This document shows, piece by piece, positions 52,401-63,933 of a DNA stretch of 64,000 nt (position 1 is the first letter of the stretch; the number at the start of each line of letters is the position of its first letter). The position numbers and the translations under genes were made by a program. This DNA comes from Gracilariopsis chorda (taxonomy: Eukaryota; Rhodophyta; Florideophyceae; Gracilariales; Gracilariaceae), in assembly GCA_003194525.1 (NCBI GenBank), contig NBIV01000228.1:1-64000 (forward strand), read 5' to 3'. The notes beneath the pieces were generated by a model, which saw only the letters and a program-made list of their open reading frames with translations, was not told the origin of the DNA and ran no database searches.

Positions 52401-54244
52401 TCCGGAACTACCTCGTCGAGTCCATGGCCGGAGGAGGAGCTTCAATGATCGAAGAATGACGTTCAGCCTTCAGAGTACTCTCTTACGATTGCAAAGTTTG
52501 ATGTTCACCCCATGACAGTCGGATGAGGTTGATGAGGACGAAGTTCACGAGTGAAAAGTCGTTACCGGTGAGACCCTGACTGGGCAAGAGCACAAGAGAT
52601 GAAGTTGACGACACACTTGGCTTTTACAGTGTATGGATGAAGAAGAAATGGAAGTGAAGAATGTCAAGAGTCAAAACAAGACTAGGCCGTGATATCGTGT
52701 ATTCCTTGGCACTTCGCTAATCTGCAATCGCACTCTCTTGAAACACGTACGGAGACCATCATGTCTTTCGGTCCTTGCCATCAACATTCATGGTTGGATG
52801 TGATGGGATCATTCGGACTGACCCATTGATTGATCGGCTCCAAACCCACAGAGTGAGCACTGCAGAGGGTTCCCTACTCAGAAAGGAAGAGATGTTTCTG
52901 ATATCATACAGAGGTAGGGTGAGCAGCTCAAGAATGCTGTTCAGGGAAGTGATCGAAGATGCACGTCACAGAAATTCACACTCATTTTCGGAAACATGCA
53001 ACTGGAAACATACAGCTGCCACGGCTACAGTATCGTACAGTAGAGAGAGTGTTGCCCATGCCAATGACAGTACCCTTGTAAAGGACTGCTTTAACTTTAA
53101 GACAGCATTGCTGCTTTTGCCATTTTTTGTTGAACATCTGTTTGGGTGCGCGAGAACCCATGATAGCTACCTACGTAACCATTTCCAACGGTACACCCGA
53201 TGCCGCCGCTGCTTGTCATAGATTGGCGACGGTGTGGACTCGTAGATGACGCGTTGCAGTTAATCACCCCAACCATCCGCGATGTCGTTGAACTTGTCCA
53301 GGTGAAACGGGAACTTGAAGCTGTTGCAGCTGACCTCCCTGGTAGAGCGGTAGTGCCAAATCGCTTCTTACTCGATTAGTACTGCGTTGAGCAATCACGC
53401 GGGAATCCGCCCGTTGTGATGTGCCGACCCTCCTGCTGATGCGAGCAAGCAGCAAGCAAAATGGATCCGCAATTAGAACAGCCTCGAGAGCGTGGATTTG
53501 GCGGCAGAGACTAGCTTCTTAGGGGGTTGGGACGTCGAAGTGGGAGTTAGGCTTCGTCCGCCCACAGTCCAAGAACTGCAACAAGTTCTTCTCAGAAGTG
53601 CATTGTGGGCTGCACGGTTCGACTGCCCCAAGTCTTACTATTGGCCCAAGTTCCACTCTCTTGAACACCCCGGACAGGAATAACTATTGTGTTCGCTAGC
53701 CTTCTACCCTCGATATCTCCAAGTGACGAGGCCGTGGCAGACAGCCGTGGTGGTTGTTCGAAGCAGCGAACCATTTACAAGGAGCCACCGATGTTGCAGG
53801 TCCACACGACGCATGCTGCTGAGTCAGCAGCAGTGCTGACATCAAAATCATAGCGAGATAAAAAAAAGCAGTAAACCCCTGCAAGCATGCCGAAACTTTT
53901 GGCAATGCAACGCGTCCGTTGGCTCAAAAGCTATGGCCTTCACGGTGAAGGTAACGATTAAGAGGTTATCGTTATACCCTATTAAGCCTTAGTTCATGAC
54001 GCGATCCAAAGTGGACTCCTATGACTTGTGAACGCCCTTCTACACTTTGCACACCATATGTATATAACACCCATGACGCACCAGTGTGTCGCAACCAGCT
54101 TAACCTGCAGCCAAGGCTCACTTGCGTTTTCTCGCTCACTTGGACACTTCAAAGTTCAGGTATGTCTTAACTAACGACCTCAGATCTACTCCTTGCGCTC
54201 CCGGTCAAGTCTATACCCCTTGTATGCTTATGATCGCAAGACTT
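52401..54244. other. Intergenic; no supportable gene
   Basis: Small frames without domains. The first 550 bp include sequence shared with the region upstream of copy A. Confidence 0.4.
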
Positions 54245-54248
54245 GTCC

Positions 54249-54613
54249 TGTTGTGTAATCTGCTGCGGCTGTCGCGTCGCACAAGATTTGGGCGCAAATG
54301 CACAAGTATAATTAGGCGACAAATGCGTCTGAATTTCTTACGTCATTATCTTGCGCACGTCAATTCAGTACTGTAACTACTCTAGCTTAATAGTACTGAT
54401 AGATTGCGCAATAGTCTATTCTTGTCATCTCGGCAGACAACTGAGATGGCATGGGGCGCCTATAAAAACCTCCGGTTCGCTTCGGAGGTATCCACGAGAG
54501 GAAAAAAAGCCGCGTGGGTGTGCCCATTCTTTCTCTGTCTAGCTCCTATCCCTTCCCTTCCCTTTCTGACAGCACGCCGTAACGTAGACGCCGCCAGCCA
54601 ACACTCAACATCA
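54249..54613 (+). repeat. 5' LTR of the second chromovirus
   Basis: TATAAAA at 54461-54467 is followed at once by a 7-bp-stem hairpin (54469-54490, ACCTCCG arm). In this copy the loop is GTTCGCTT. No standard TGG primer site directly follows the LTR. Confidence 0.85.
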
Positions 54614-54674
54614 AAGCGCTTTGTTTTCGAAAGAGTAAGAGTGTTTCAACTGGTTCACACTGATCATCCTGGTC

Positions 54675-57600
54675 ATGGCAGCTTCGAACTATGGCGTGGT
54701 GCCTGTCATACAGCCGCCCGTGCTGAAAGCAGTAGATCAACCGTCCTTGATCAAATTCGAGACTGCTTACGCCGCGTACAAGGCGAAAGTGGACGATGTC
54801 AACAAGGACCGTGATGACAACTCCAAACTTTCTGTCGCATCTATCAAAGACTGCATGGAGTCGTCCACACTGCACGCTCTTTGTCTCATTGGAGAAATTG
54901 GAGAGGCATCTACTGTGGAGGAAGCCACCTAGGACATGGTTAAAGAATGGTTCGACAACGCCTCCACGTCGACCCCAAAGGACCTTTCTGAGCGTATTGA
55001 CGCATCCTTGCGCAGCATCACGTTCAAGTCAAACAAGGAGGACATCGGAGGTGGTGTGGCGAACTTCATCATTCAAGTGATCACTGCCTTAGATCAGAAC
55101 AATGCGTCAGAGGTTCTCAAAGACAGTGACATGGCTAAGAAGTTTCTGGATCGCCTAGTTACCAAATTCCAACCAGATGTTTTGCGAGAGAGGATTAAGA
55201 TGCTGCGGCGTGGTTGGACGAGGAGTCAATTGGCTGATATCAAGCTGTTCAAAGACGAAGTGGCCAACATCGCGTTGGAAATCTCTCTGACGGAGACCGC
55301 TCTGTCTCGAGTTAATCCACATACGTCTAAGCAACTGCGTGAACGAGCACGCAAGCATGACTCCTCTACGAGGACAGCTGCGCCAAGCAAAAAGTCCAAC
55401 GAATCTGGGAAAGAATTTCGACGCTCAGGAAAACGTAAGGACACTGAATGGTCTGAACCATGTCTTAACGAAAAGTGGAATGGCGTGCACCGCCTGAAGG
55501 ACTGTCCGAACACATCAACTGAACGAAGGAAGGAATTGTTTGAGCAGCATTACGGTAAGAAGGATGAGAAGAGAGCTAAAACTTTCAAGGAATCGTGCAC
55601 TGGTAAGGCCATGGCGCTTGATGGCAATGCCGGTCGTTTTCGAGTCGCATTGGAAGATACCATCTTCGATGTATCATTAGGCGACTCTGGGGCAGTTTTC
55701 AGCGCCATCGATGAGGTGGTCTACAGTAAGCTGCTCAGTGCAGTACCCGATCTTCCGGTGAAGAACTTTGAAAAGCCGTTACCACTTGCTGGTGCTTTCA
55801 AGACGGAAGGTGACCCAAATGTTCACGCCTCTCGCTCCGTTTCTCTCACTGTTACCATCTTTCTCCCAGGCTCGAACATCCCTGTCAGGGTACGTGGTGT
55901 GGAATTCTTCGTGGTCGAGCAGCCAATGGACGAGATTCTTCTCGGTCGCCCTTTTCTCAACTCAATTGGATTTAACCTTAACGAACATCTCGTTCGTGTC
56001 AGGAACGAGATACATGACAAGCATGTGGACGAACTGGACGAAGAGCACGTCAAGCTTGCCACTGCCAAGTATCAAGGTTTGTCCTACATGAGTGCTGACG
56101 ATGACCCCATTGATTTGCCGGAATGTCTGGCGGCTGGTATTGGCAAGGACGACAAGCAGTCTATTGACAAGGCATTTGAGAAAATTCTCGCCGATGCCCA
56201 CGGTCAAGGCATATCGTCCAACGGTATGAAGAAGATCACAGCAATGCTTGAGCGCTATCGAGATGTGTTTCGTATCAAACTGGGCGCAGATCCACCTGTC
56301 GACGTTCCGCCCCTGACGATCACTGCTGTTGAGAACGCAAACCCTTACAGATCTCCACAGAGACGCTATGCGCCTCAGCAGAGAGACTTCATCGTGCAGA
56401 CGATTCGCGAACTGGAGACCGTAGGAGCCATCTACAAGAACCCATCGGCCAGGTGGGCTTCGCCTGCGCTCGCTGTAGCAAAACCTGGTTCGACCAAACT
56501 ACGGTTCACGGTTGACCTCCGCGGCCCCAATGCGCGTACTGTACCAATACAATCCGCCATGCCACACCTGGAATCGAAGTTCCAGGACGTCACCGGAAGC
56601 ACGTGCTTTGCCAATATCGACCTGGCTCACGGCTATTGGCAAGTACCACTTTCGGCAGAATCACAGGAAATGATGTCCATCCAGACTCCAATTGGAGTGT
56701 ATTCCTCTAAACGTCTCCTACAAGGCAGCAGTGACTCTGGTAATCACTTCCAGGCCGTGCTGGCCGACAAATTTCAGGGACGAGTAGAAAAGATGCTGCA
56801 GTGGATTGATGATTTCTTGTTCTACGCCAAGAATGAGCAAGAGCTGTTATCCAATCTCGAAGCGTTTTTCCTCGTATGCGAAGATATCGAGCTGAAGATT
56901 CATGCGGACAAGACCACTCTATTTGCGCGCCAAGTGCAATTTTGTGGACGTATAATCTCCGCAGATGGAGTACAATACCATCCACGTCACTACGAGGCCC
57001 TAGTTCAGATGAAGAAGCCGACTATGGCATGCGAGCTTCAGCAGTTTGTGTGCGCCACAAACTGGATGCGAAATTCGATTCCATCGTACTCTGAGCGCAT
57101 CGCTCCTCTCCATCAATTACTCGAACGCTGCTACTCGCAGGTTGGAAAGAGAACCAAACGTGCCCTGCGCAACCTCTCCGTCACCGACTCATGGGGCGCT
57201 GAACACGATGCAGCTTTCGCTGACATCAAACGCCAACTGACCGCTGCCGTCAAACTTGCGCATCCTAAGAAGAACCATCAGCTGTGCCTTTTTACGGACG
57301 CATCTTATTCACACTGGGCCGCTATTCTCACTCAAGTGCCAATCGAAGAGCGACGCAAGCCCATTGAAGAGCAGCACCATGAACCCTTATGCTTCCTCTC
57401 TGGTTCGTTTTCAGGATCAGCTGTCAACTGGTCCGTACCGGAGAAGGAAGGGTTTGCAATAGTAGAGTCCATGTGCCGTTTGGATTATTTGGTAACCGGA
57501 CATGAAGTGAACATCTTCACGGATCACGCCAACCTTGTATACCTGTACGATCCTTATGGTAGAAACCCAGGCATTGCTCGACAGACTGCAAGCAAATTGA

Positions 57601-59276
57601 TGCGCTGGGCCATCAAACTCAGTGCGTTTCGGTATGTCGTAGAGCACCTGCCCGGGGATCACAACGTGTGGGCCGACATGCTCACCCGCTGGGCTGTCAA
57701 CCCCAGGCGAACAGTAAGGGCAGTCAATGTTCTACGTGTTAAAGCTCTCATGGTGGCACCAATTAATCCTGGCACAGACCCCAAGTTAGACTGGCCTGAT
57801 CTCAATGACATCAAGCAGGCACAGTCATCGAGCAAGGAAGTGCCGCCGAAGGGGTTCAGGAAGTCAGAAGGCGTCATGCGAAGCGATAAGGACATTCTGT
57901 GGATCCCATCGCACTGCAAACTTCTCAAGCTGCGCGTAGCGATCGCAGCACACACTGGACCTGGCGGGCATAGGAGCTCCAATGTCACCATAGCAACCAC
58001 GAAGGCTTATTTCTTCTGGAAGGGAATGGATGAAGATCTTAAGTTATTTGTGAAGACATGTCTCCATTGCCTTTGCACAGAACCAGCCAAGACTATTCCT
58101 CGCCCGTTGGGACATGCTCTTCACGCTAATCAGCCGAACGAACTGCTGCATTTCGATTTTTGCTACATGTTTCCTGCAGGGAATGACTTTCTTTATGTCC
58201 TCGTGCTCAAAGACGACCACAGTGGCTACGTTTGGCTCGTGCCTACAACGGAGACTACAGCCGAAGTGGTCGCCGATGAATTGATCAGGTGGTTTGCAGC
58301 ATTTGGAGTCGTGCAACAATGGGTTTCCGATAGAGGCTCCCACTTCAAGAATGAAGTTGTACGTTATCTTAAGGACAGAACAAAGTCTTCGCATCATTTC
58401 ACTCTAGCGTATTGCCCCTGGTCGAATGGCACTGTCGAAGTGGTGTGTCGCGAGCTGCTACGAGCATGTCGAGCTTTACTTTCTGAGTACCAGCTTCCGC
58501 AGAACTGCTGGCCGAGTATCCTTCCGGTGGTACAATCCGCGCTGAATAGCTCCATCCTTGAACGCCTCGGTAATCGCTGTCCTCTTACAGTATTCACTGG
58601 GCACAAGCAAGATACACCGCTTTCAGCAATTACGCGCAAAGAAAACGGGAAGTGCCGCATTATCTCCCTGGACAATATTCGCCTCCGTCAAGTACATAAC
58701 ATTGACGCTACTCTACAGGCCTTCTCGGATATGCACAAGGACGTGGCAGCACGATCCACTGAGAAACGAAGAAAGGCTGTAGAATCACATAACAGAAAGA
58801 CGAGTGTTCGTGCCGTCAATTTCTCAGAAGGCGACTTTTTCTTACGTGGTGTACTGCAGAGAGAACGCACTCGAAAGCCATCTCTCAAATGGATGGGGCC
58901 CTACCGTGTGCCGGAATGTCGTTCTGAGTACATTTTCGTTGCAGAGTCGCTACTGGATGGGACGAAGCAAGAGGTGCACGGAAGGCGCCTGAAGTTTTTT
59001 CGGAACAAGGAGTTTGAAGTGACCGAAGAACATCGGGACTACCTGTCCTACCAACAAGGGGAACTTCTGGTGGTCGATTGCTTTCAGGACATCAGAAAAA
59101 AGCAAGGTACCGTTGAGTTGTTGGTAAAGTGGCGGGGGTTTTCGGCTGAAGAGACGGACTGGGTCACAATCGTATCTTTGCGGGATGATGTTCCTGTACT
59201 GGTTAGGGAATATCTGGGAGAATTGTCTCGGATTGGTATGAAGCGGCAACGCAACTTAGCCGCTGCATTCATGTAA
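54675..59276 (+). CDS. Gag-Pol polyprotein of the second chromovirus, with one in-frame TAG
   Basis: One frame of 1533 codons from ATG 54675, broken only by TAG at 54930-54932 (codon 86); the long downstream part can start at ATG 54936. The Gag part is helical and Lys/Arg-rich, with a degenerate knuckle (CLNEKWNGVHRLKDC). Protease: VSLGDSGAVFS. RT: FANIDLAHGYWQVPL, then QWIDDFLFYAK. RNase H: LFTDASYSHWAAIL, EKEGFAIVES, FTDHANLVYLY, NVWADMLTRW. Integrase: zinc region HTGPGGHRS...CLHCLC, Asp in HFDFCYM, Asp in VSDRGSHFK, Glu in NGTVEVV. The C-terminal chromodomain (VELLVKWRGFSAEETDW) lies in the last 60 residues. It would copy and integrate the element. Confidence 0.88.
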
Positions 59277-59312
59277 GAATCTTCAGTTCTCACTTCAGAA
59301 CTTACGGGGCGC

Positions 59313-59677
59313 TGCTGTGTAATCTGCTGCGGCTGTCGCGTCGCACAAGATTTGGGCGCAAATGCACAAGGATAATTAGGTGACAAATGCGTCTGAATTT
59401 CTTACGTCATTATCTTGCGCACGTCCATTCAGTACTGTAACTACTCTAGCTTAATAGTACTGATAGATTGCGCAATAGTCTATTCTTGTCATCTCGGCAG
59501 ACAACTGAGATGGCATGGGGCGCCTATAAAAACCTCCGGCTCGCTTCGGAGGTATCCACGAGAGGAAAAAAAGCCGCGTGGGTGTGCCCATTCTTTCTCT
59601 GTCTAGCTCCTATCCCTTCCCTTCCCTTCCTGACAGCACGCCGTAACGTAGACGCCGCCAGCCAACACTCAACATCA
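59313..59677 (+). repeat. 3' LTR of the second chromovirus
   Basis: 365 bp, the same layout as the 5' LTR; the hairpin loop differs by one base (GCTCGCTT). The preceding sequence is not a clear polypurine tract. Confidence 0.88.
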
Positions 59678-61015
59678 GTCCTCACACATCTGGATTCACG
59701 TCAGGCGCAGGTGCTTCCGCGATGAGCGACACGTTTGCCATCGCAATATTCACATACCATGCGGCTTGCACCCGTTCATCCGAGGCTACTCAGGCACATA
59801 CGCAGGCAGAGCAGCACGGTCCTTTTCAAGTGTCAAAAGGTCACAAATGCGTACATGCAGTATTTCAGAAAGTACTAAAGGTAGCCGTATGGAGAACAAC
59901 GCTAGCCTTCTGAATAAGATATGCTTGTTCCTCCGTTTCAAACTTGAAACAGAAAGGAGGTAAGGTATTCTAGGTTTTTAGGGGATTTAGAGGATTTTAG
60001 AGGATTATCTGTTGAACAGTTGACGAACAACACACGTCAAACCTATTTCGACAACTATCTTCCGACCCTTGAAAAAATAAATGCAAGCACGGCTTTGGTT
60101 TTTTGGCACCAAGGCCAGCACTCAAAGTGGTGCTTCGCACTTATTTCTTCAACACTTTCGGTCTGCCAAGTCCCAGCAATGGTAATCAAACATCTGGGAC
60201 AACCAAAACGTCGAACTATCATGGCTGTGAGAGCACACCTCTCCGGGGGGTTTCAGCCCAACCACTCTTTCCTCCAAGCACGAAGGAGATTTCGCAACTG
60301 CAGGAACGAGTGGTGGTGCCGACGGCCCCTTTTTTATTTGCTGTATGGCAGTAGCTATACAGAAAGCGCAGCAAGCGTAGCTGCTTTCCTGCGTTTTTTG
60401 CATGCCATTGATGCGGTTAGGTGTAATGCCGTCTTTTGCAGCAGCCCCTTCTTTCAGCTCCACTACTGCGCTTTGTTAAACGCTAAGTAGTAATGGAGCT
60501 ACAAGACTGTGCGTCGACTGAGTTTTTAGCTGCATCACGGCCTCAGACGTAGTGATGCAGCTCCTTACCCAACGTCATTGCACTGCTTACTTGCATCACT
60601 GCACGTTTCTGCATATGGATCGCAGTCATTCGGGTACGCAGCAGTTCGTTGTCTGAGTGCGTAACTGCATCATTGCGACATACGCTGTGCTGCGGCTATA
60701 CTCTCACCATCCCGCCCACTATCATCACTGCGCTACCAATGGTACGAAATGATAGTGTTGGCCCGATGTTCAATCCTATCAGCAATCGCAACAGTGCGCT
60801 ATGCACACTGATGCTATTGCCGCGAGGCAGCCGAAAAGCAGACTTATTGGGCACTTTTTGCCTCATGAGCCATGTTTTCGGCAGCCGAGCAAAAACAGCT
60901 TGAATGAGCATCCTTTTCGGCCGGGGCGTGAATCGCCGTTGACAGCCGAAGGCTGATATTCTCTTATGTGTCGAATAACAGTTGCAGCAAAATTGGCGAG
61001 TGTGCAACTTACATC

Positions 61016-61083
61016 AATGAAACAATCAGCAGCAACCTTTATCGCAGAATCTGCCAATAAATGTTGCTGCTGATTGTTTCATT
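61016..61083. repeat. Inverted repeat, 21-bp perfect arms
   Basis: The arms 61016-61036 and 61063-61083 (AATGAAACAATCAGCAGC...) flank a 26-nt loop. It is possibly a small foldback element; no target duplication is clear. Confidence 0.6.
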
Positions 61084-61333
61084 TGTTCTCTTGAGAGCTT
61101 CTCTGGCGAGTCTCAAGAGTTGTTCGGCAACACGAGTCGGTAATCTTTCAACATCTGGAGTTTTAATTGGCTCTCGACGAAGTGATTAGCTTCTCGTGTG
61201 CTTCGTTGGATCATTTTAAAGCTAGGGGTAAGGGTTAGCTTGGTCGTCAACAACAATGTTTATTGGTCAAGCCACTGCTGGGCACCCACCCTGTAAAGAT
61301 TACTCCCCTGCACACAATAGGCCTGTAGAATTC

Positions 61334-61381
61334 CGTAAAAGCCTTTCCGAGGGTGATGTCATCCTCGGAAAGGCGTTTACG
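61334..61381. repeat. Inverted repeat upstream of membrane glycoprotein paralog 2
   Basis: The arms 61334-61352 and 61363-61381 (CGTAAAAGCCTTTCCGAGG) have one mismatch and a 10-nt loop, about 220 bp before the ATG at 61602. It could be a cruciform, a terminator-like RNA hairpin or a small insertion. Confidence 0.55.
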
Positions 61382-61601
61382 AAACTCCACCGGCCCATTG
61401 TGAACAAGCCCCCTATCTCCTTCAAGAAAATATGAATCTCCGTCACTTGGGCATCTACCAACTTGGTAACCAAGGTTCCCGTCGTGCATTCATATCATTT
61501 GACTCCATCGTTCGCGAAAGGAACCGTTCCACATTTCTCTTCTGTTCCTATTTAGTGTCGGGGCTCCCGCCACATTAACTCCAACCTATTTCGAGGCAAA
61601 A

Positions 61602-63071
61602 ATGATCGTCCTCAAGTTCCTCGACCAAAACGTATTCAACGTCATAAAGTACATGTTCATGACTCTAACGGTTAGCTATGCGTCCGATGTTCTGCTAGAC
61701 GCTCTTCACGCTTACAGAACTGCCAAGAGTCTCAAAGAGAAGGGCTGGACAAAACCAGTAAGCTCTGCGCCTTACTTTCGACTGCAGCGCAACCTGCGCA
61801 TTACCCGTTCGACAGGAAGCGCTATCGTGGTATTATCTGCGATAGCTGTAACCGTTCTAGAGATGTCCGTCGAGTTTTCCACTGGAGCCGAGATCGTATG
61901 GATTGAAAAGAGCACCCGGCTTCGAGTGGGAAATCAGGTAACTGATTTGGAAGAATTGCAAAAAACCGATCCGAGGTACCTTCTCAGACTGAGAGGGGCT
62001 CTGCAACGGGTGGAGAACACTTGTTACAACGTGGAAAGAAAATGGTACCATCCTACGGTTGTGAATATGTCTACGGAAACAGACTTTCAAGCTCTCGGCC
62101 ATGTTGTCAAGTGTTACCAGAATTACTCCACGCCTATCGATGTAACGCCGATAATAAGTGAAGCCAAGTTTAACGCGTCTGAGTTCACGAGCATGGGATA
62201 CTGGCCTAGGAACGAGACTCGAATGGGAAGGGATGTGGATTACACCGAAGTAATGAGCAGTTTGGATGCGTCAGCCGATGTACCAATTGGAGCGAATGAG
62301 TATTACAGCTTCTTGGCGGTCAATTTTACGGACCCTCAGGAGGTAGAAGGATCTGAGCGACAACTGACAGCCCATCACACATACAGCACAACCACGAGAG
62401 GAATCTACACGCTAAACTATACCGTTCCTAATGGAGAGCAAATCGAATGCCTGGTGCAGCAAATTAACAAGAAACAAAAGAACACAAAGTATATACTGGA
62501 GGTGTGCTTACTTCCATTATCCAATAACCGAACGGCCCTGGGCTTGTTTGATGATTACGAAGACACAGATGACTATCAATTGGTTATGTCTGTAGCTCTA
62601 GAGGGACGCAGGTCATTCCACGACTTGGACATTCTGAAGGCAATGCCATGGATGCTTGGGACAAACAATGGAATGCACTCGTACAGAGAAATAGCAATTT
62701 TGATCGTATTGTGTGGATGCATGTTGGAAGGCATAGGAACAGATGGGTTCCGAGATGTGCATGTAGTAGAGGGAATTCGGAATATAACAGCACCTACACT
62801 GACAGTATGGGGTATTTTGCTGCTTTCCGTGGGGACAGTTATTATAGTCGTTGTAAGTCTTGTGCTAAGAAGATTGAAGAGTGGACTTGCAATCCGGGGC
62901 GATTTGGCTACAGCTGAGGGCGTTGCTTCACATTGGTTGGCTCAGATGAACGAAGTTTACGATTCTTCAAGAGTAGAGGAGAAGGCGATCCTTTCAGTTG
63001 AGTACGGAATGAAGGATCGATCGTATATTACTGTTAAAGGGGTGAGGAACAGAGTGGATGCGGAGATTTAG
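61602..63071 (+). CDS. Membrane glycoprotein, 489 residues, unknown family (paralog 2)
   Basis: The same length and layout as 26532-28001: Arg-rich segment, membrane helix at about 70-90, glycosylated outer domain, second helix at about 400-422, short tail. Differences cluster in the first helix, in the region around 225-240 and in the tail. The central NASEFTSMGYWPRNE and the GRRSFHDLDILKAMPW segment are unchanged. The frame is intact. The flanking 1 kb on each side is unrelated to that of paralog 1 except for about 25 bp before the ATG, so the two are dispersed rather than part of a recent large duplication. Confidence 0.85.
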   Translation: MIVLKFLDQNVFNVIKYMFMTLTVSYASDVLLDALHAYRTAKSLKEKGWTKPVSSAPYFRLQRNLRITRSTGSAIVVLSAIAVTVLEMSVEFSTGAEIVWIEKSTRLRVGNQVTDLEELQKTDPRYLLRLRGALQRVENTCYNVERKWYHPTVVNMSTETDFQALGHVVKCYQNYSTPIDVTPIISEAKFNASEFTSMGYWPRNETRMGRDVDYTEVMSSLDASADVPIGANEYYSFLAVNFTDPQEVEGSERQLTAHHTYSTTTRGIYTLNYTVPNGEQIECLVQQINKKQKNTKYILEVCLLPLSNNRTALGLFDDYEDTDDYQLVMSVALEGRRSFHDLDILKAMPWMLGTNNGMHSYREIAILIVLCGCMLEGIGTDGFRDVHVVEGIRNITAPTLTVWGILLLSVGTVIIVVVSLVLRRLKSGLAIRGDLATAEGVASHWLAQMNEVYDSSRVEEKAILSVEYGMKDRSYITVKGVRNRVDAEI

Positions 63072-63808
63072 TCTGGTGAGTAGTAGCAATCTACCCTTGT
63101 CAAGGGATACCGTTGATTCCAAGTTTTGTAGTTTTAGACCTTGTCATCGTGGTAGATGCCCGAAAATAGTCATAATCCGAAATATAACTGTAACTGACCA
63201 AAACTTACGCCCTTTTTACACTAGGACAGTCCCCATCGCATATTGTCCACAATACCCTGTATTCTGGAGCATCCCATTTTCTAGGCAGACAAAAGATCAG
63301 TCCCAAAATCCCCATTGCTGTTGAGACGAAGAGGGTGGCCGGCAGAAAGCACAGACTGCGCCCGCCGGCCGCTCCTTTATAGACCCTATCTTCTAATTGT
63401 TTGTAAGCCTAATAGAAGTAGAGTACCAAATGCAATCTCAATTCGGATTTGCATTGTAACTTAGAGAATTACAATGCAACTCTCTCTAATTGTACCTCTC
63501 ACACCATCCTTTGCAAACCATTCTAAATGTTTTGCGTTGGAAAAAGATAATAAAAGATGGTAGCTATACTAAAGTTTTATAATTACTGGGTACCGTTAAA
63601 AACCTCCCGCACCAGTAAAAACCTAGTAAGATAGGTTCTGCGTAGAACAGAAAACGTTACAGTTTTGTCTTAAACAGATGTTCCCAAGGTCATCTTCCAT
63701 AAGTTCTACAAACATTCACAACACAAAAAAGGAACATCGTAGGCTAAAAATGTCGTAGAAAAAAATTATCTCAAACCACAAAGCATAGTAAGCTTATATA
63801 AATGTATT
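63072..63808. other. Intergenic with a palindrome
   Basis: AT-rich. An 11-bp-stem inverted repeat lies at 63449-63479 (TTGCATTGTAA arm), with a further TTGCATT-related word just upstream. No gene is visible. Confidence 0.45.
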
Positions 63809-63933
63809 TGAGAAACAGCTTTCATCATAATATCTGGTGGTTGAACTTTGCTTTCTACCTGCTAGATACTTAGAACCCCAGACTTCACAAGTTCCCGAAC
63901 ATGATGGAACGTCAATTCAATGATTTTCTTGCT
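63809..63933 (-). pseudogene. Copia RNase H C-terminal remnant
   Basis: The minus strand reads SKKIIELTFHHVRELVKSGVL, then a TAG, then QVESKVQPPDIMMKAV. This is the conserved end of copia RNase H (S/T-K-x-I, H-x-x-R-E-x-V, and the D-I-x-T-K-x-L box). The rest of the element would lie beyond the right edge. It is not close to the copia copies inside the window. Confidence 0.6.

Larger units (their letters stand above)
54249..59677 (+). mobile_element. Second Ty3/gypsy chromovirus type, nearly intact
   Basis: The LTRs 54249-54613 and 59313-59677 are both 365 bp (TG[TC]TGTGTAATC to CAACATCA) and differ at only a few positions. GTCC at 54245-54248 and 59678-59681 is a 4-bp target duplication. 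The internal region encodes one gag-pol frame with a terminal chromodomain. It is a different lineage from the element at 31393: Gag and Pol are fused, there is no antisense ORF, and GC content and codon use are more ordinary. Confidence 0.9.
59682..61601. other. Intergenic with several inverted repeats
   Basis: No supportable gene. A 156-codon plus frame at 60020 and a minus frame opposite it show no domain. Inverted repeats: 60528-60562 (AGCTGCATCAC arms), 61016-61083 (21-bp perfect arms) and 61334-61381 (19-bp arms, one mismatch). Confidence 0.45.

Noticed and set aside
54161-54190. GTATGT...TAACTAAC...CAG as an intron near the second chromovirus
   Set aside because: The implied intron would be about 25 nt, too short for normal splicing.
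60020-60490. 156-codon plus-strand frame as a gene
   Set aside because: No motif, odd composition, competing frame on the other strand, and inverted repeats nearby.
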